Shown here: piece after piece, positions 61,839-64,000 of the stretch
Layout of the letters: every line of letters starts with the position of its first letter
How positions within the stretch are numbered: the first letter of the stretch is position 1
DNA from: Aminipila terrae
GTDB taxonomy: Bacteria; Bacillota; Clostridia; Peptostreptococcales; Anaerovoracaceae
DNA: 64,000 bases
Direction of reading: 5' to 3'
Assembly: GCF_010120715.1 (NCBI RefSeq)
Contig: NZ_CP047591.1
Coordinates: 2,604,001 to 2,668,000, forward strand
Notes under the pieces: generated by a model
What the model was told of the DNA's origin: nothing
The model's database searches: none
What the model saw: only the letters and a program-made list of their open reading frames with translations
Translations under genes and position numbers: made by a program

Positions 61839-62966
61839 TTATATCCGGGAAAGGACGCAATCAGCGAAAGCTGTTGCAGTCTCTCCGGAAGAATCACCAG
61901 TCATACGCTTATTTGCCTGAGCATAGTTTAATGCAACTGATAACTTGTCCGCTTTTTCTGTATAACCTATATGACGAAGCATCATTTCTGAAGCTTTTAA
62001 TATACTGGAAGGGTTGGCATAATCAGCAATACCATCGGATACCATTCTTGGAGCGCTGCCGTGAATGGCTTCAAACATAGCATATCGTGCACCAACATTT
62101 GCACTTCCGGCAGTGCCGACTCCGCCCTGAATCTGAGCTGCTTCATCCGTAATAATATCACCGTAAAGGTTCGGCAATATAAATACGTTGAAGTTAGAAC
62201 GAATTTGTTCATTCACAAGATTTGCTGCCATAATATCCACATACCAGTCATCAACCTTAATATCTGGATAATCTTTTGCTACCTGATAACATAAATCTAA
62301 AAACTTACCATCCGTTTTTTTCATAATGTTAGCTTTGGTTACAATAGATACATTTTTATTTCCATTTGATTTTGCGTATTCAAATGCTGCTTTTGCAATT
62401 CTTTTTGTTCCATCGGTTGTAGTTACTTTAAAATCGATGGAAATATCATCACTGATTTCTACTCCTCTGCTGCCCAGAGCATATTCTCCTTCAGTATTTT
62501 CTCTGTAAAATACCCAGTCAATATTTTTTTCTGGAATATAAACAGGTCGTACATTAGCAAATAAATCAAGCTCACGTCTTAGTGTAACATTGGCACTTTC
62601 AATGTTAGGAACATTGTCCGCTTTGCTTGGAGTAGTTGTAGGCCCTTTTAAGAGTATATGGCATTTTTTTATTTCTTCCAGCACATCTGCTGGTACAGTA
62701 GCATTCCGGGCAATTCTATTTTCTATAGTAAGTCCGTCAATATTACGTAATTCAATTTTACATGAAGCAAGCTCATCTTTCAATAACTCATTTAAAACTC
62801 GTTTAGCTTCTTTTACGATAACAGGGCCGATTCCATCACCATCTATGATACCAATTATTATTTTATCGGTTTTCTCAAAATCAACAAACTCATCAGAGAT
62901 TTTCATTCTTTCTACTCTTGCAATCTGCTCTGCAACAATTTTTTCAAAGTCCTTTATATATTCCAT
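61839..62966 (-). CDS. icd: isocitrate dehydrogenase
   Basis: 375 codons, start ATG 62966 after AAGGAGAGTAATC. Beta-decarboxylating dehydrogenase: IGIIDGDGIGPVIVKEA, VFYRENTEGEYALGSRG, the metal and substrate Asp in PNLYGDIITDEAAQIQGG, and AIHGSAPRM near the NAD(P) site. It gives 2-oxoglutarate. Length and the ENTEGEY motif resemble the isocitrate/homoisocitrate group; isopropylmalate dehydrogenase is less likely because aconitase lies 2 bp upstream. Coenzyme preference not decided. Confidence 0.88.
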   Translation of the reverse strand: MEYIKDFEKIVAEQIARVERMKISDEFVDFEKTDKIIIGIIDGDGIGPVIVKEAKRVLNELLKDELASCKIELRNIDGLTIENRIARNATVPADVLEEIKKCHILLKGPTTTPSKADNVPNIESANVTLRRELDLFANVRPVYIPEKNIDWVFYRENTEGEYALGSRGVEISDDISIDFKVTTTDGTKRIAKAAFEYAKSNGNKNVSIVTKANIMKKTDGKFLDLCYQVAKDYPDIKVDDWYVDIMAANLVNEQIRSNFNVFILPNLYGDIITDEAAQIQGGVGTAGSANVGARYAMFEAIHGSAPRMVSDGIADYANPSSILKASEMMLRHIGYTEKADKLSVALNYAQANKRMTGDSSGETATAFADCVLSRI

Positions 62967-62968
62967 GA

Positions 62969-64000
62969 TTACTCTCCTTTAATTGAATTAATCTTACCGC
63001 CGCATATAATCATGTTGATTTCTAAATCGGAGAAGTTGGTAAGAGTTCTGTATTCTTTACCATTATCTATATTTTTAATAACGATGACATTTTCTTTAAC
63101 CTGTTGTTTTGCGTTTTCTATGACAAGTTTCTGACCAATAGCAAAGTCATCATAATCAGCAGGATTTTCAAAAACAAGAGGCATGATACCGCTGTTTATC
63201 AGATTTGAACGATGAATTCTTGCAAATGATTTTGCTAAAACAAATTTTACACCAAGATAAAGAGGGGCAAGTGCTGCATGTTCACGGCTGCTGCCCTGTC
63301 CGTAGTTTTCTCCACCAATAATGGCACAATTTCCGGCTTCTTTGCAGCGTGCAGAGAAGTTGCTGTCGATTTTTTCAAAACAATAGTTGGCCAGGTGAGG
63401 CACATTGGAGCGATATGGAAGCAGTCTGGAATCAGAAGGCATGATATCGTCTGTTGTAATGTTATTTCCTGCATGGAGAACCACTGTTGCATTGATAACG
63501 TCATTTAATGCAGTATTCCTTGGGAAAGGCTTAATGTTTGGACCCATTTCCACTTCAGTATTTTGTTTATTGGTTCCTTCAGGATAAATAATGAAGTTAT
63601 CATTAAAGGAAAAATCAACAGATTGAATTTCAGGAAGCTCTTTTCCACACTCCATTCCATCTGTAAGAACACCAGTAATAGCAGAAATGGCCGCTGTTTC
63701 AGGGCTTACCAGATAAACATCTGCATCTAATGTACCGCTTCTTCCCTTAAAGTTTCTGTTAAATGTTCTTAGAGAAACAGCACCTGATTTAGGGGATTGT
63801 CCCATACCAATACAAGGTCCACATGCATTTTCAATAATTCTGGCACCTGCATTAATCATGTCAGCTAAAGCACCATTTTGAGCAAGTTTGGATAATATCT
63901 TACTTGATCCCGGTGAGATAACCAGGCTTACGTCTTGATGGATTTTATTTCCTTTTAAAATAGCCGCTACTTTCATTAAATCTGTGTATGAAGCGTTTGT
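62969..64000 (-). CDS. acnA: aconitate hydratase, N-terminal part outside the window
   Basis: Minus-strand frame open to base 64000, giving the last 343 codons; no start codon in the window. Visible are TNASYTDLMKVAAILKG near the first cluster Cys, the two further cluster Cys in NACGPCIGMGQS, SLRTFNRNFKGRSGT, and the C-terminal swivel domain with GGENYGQGSSREHAALAP. It interconverts citrate and isocitrate. It ends 2 bp before icd, so both are one operon for 2-oxoglutarate and glutamate synthesis. A mitochondrial/AcnA-like family is likely; the true length is unknown. Confidence 0.9.
   Translation of the reverse strand, partial: TNASYTDLMKVAAILKGNKIHQDVSLVISPGSSKILSKLAQNGALADMINAGARIIENACGPCIGMGQSPKSGAVSLRTFNRNFKGRSGTLDADVYLVSPETAAISAITGVLTDGMECGKELPEIQSVDFSFNDNFIIYPEGTNKQNTEVEMGPNIKPFPRNTALNDVINATVVLHAGNNITTDDIMPSDSRLLPYRSNVPHLANYCFEKIDSNFSARCKEAGNCAIIGGENYGQGSSREHAALAPLYLGVKFVLAKSFARIHRSNLINSGIMPLVFENPADYDDFAIGQKLVIENAKQQVKENVIVIKNIDNGKEYRTLTNFSDLEINMIICGGKINSIKGE

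Overview
The window is AT-rich, with strong AGGAGG-type ribosome binding sites, U-tract terminators, ATG/TTG starts, HisZ plus an HisI-HisE fusion, a PHP-type DnaE, a K+-dependent membrane pyrophosphatase, a U32 peptidase and EutS/EutP. Together these point to a low-GC anaerobic Firmicute of class Clostridia. I would not name a genus from sequence alone.

Left part (1-18.4 kb) is accessory DNA. It holds a 5'-truncated hypothetical gene and a three-gene cassette with a PD-(D/E)XK-like nuclease (1994-4757). A DUF262/DUF1524 (GmrSD-type) restriction gene, a broken short ORF and a small membrane protein follow. A 10-kb segment is then bounded by two copies of the 3' part of an initiator tRNA gene (8183-8229 and 18359-18405), which look like integration scars. 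Inside it sit a secreted protein with a small membrane partner, a decayed permease, and an RNA-repair cluster: two WYL regulators, a structured non-coding region, a slipin/band-7 protein, the RNA ligase RtcB and an RlaP-like nucleotidyltransferase, followed by a peptide-deformylase-like protein and a peroxiredoxin. The non-coding region (13312-13717) is the most striking object here. It is closed by a long-range helix and contains two tandem tRNA-like modules in permuted order: T-arm, then an acceptor-like stem closed by a small loop, then a D-arm-like segment.

Middle part (18.5-36.8 kb) holds a nucleotide-sugar/glycosyltransferase operon, an Agr-like LytTR/GHKL two-component pair, a GGDEF protein and a chemotaxis receptor with a sigma-28-like promoter. 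It continues with an M20-type carbamoylase, an sdpR-sdpI pair with a palindromic operator, an AIM24-like protein, a six-gene tRNA array (Met, Val, Asp, His, Gln, Cys), an ABC-F protein and a U32 peptidase.

Right part (37-64 kb) is core metabolism: a LysP-type permease with a structured leader, membrane pyrophosphatase, EutS-EutP followed by a YfcC-type transporter, dnaE, pfkA and a MalT/LuxR-type regulator. On the minus strand follow the complete operon hisZ-G-D-C-B-H-A-F-IE, gap, a GntR regulator, isocitrate dehydrogenase and a partial aconitase (edge of window).

Seven reading frames are broken (two of the breaks in one gene), and every break is repaired by adding one base to a short homopolymer, including one in gap just before its catalytic cysteine. 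This pattern looks more like systematic homopolymer under-calling than gene decay, so these genes are described as probably intact. By contrast, the permease remnant, the copper-amine-oxidase-domain remnant and the TGA-interrupted ORF at 6861 carry in-frame stops and look genuinely broken.
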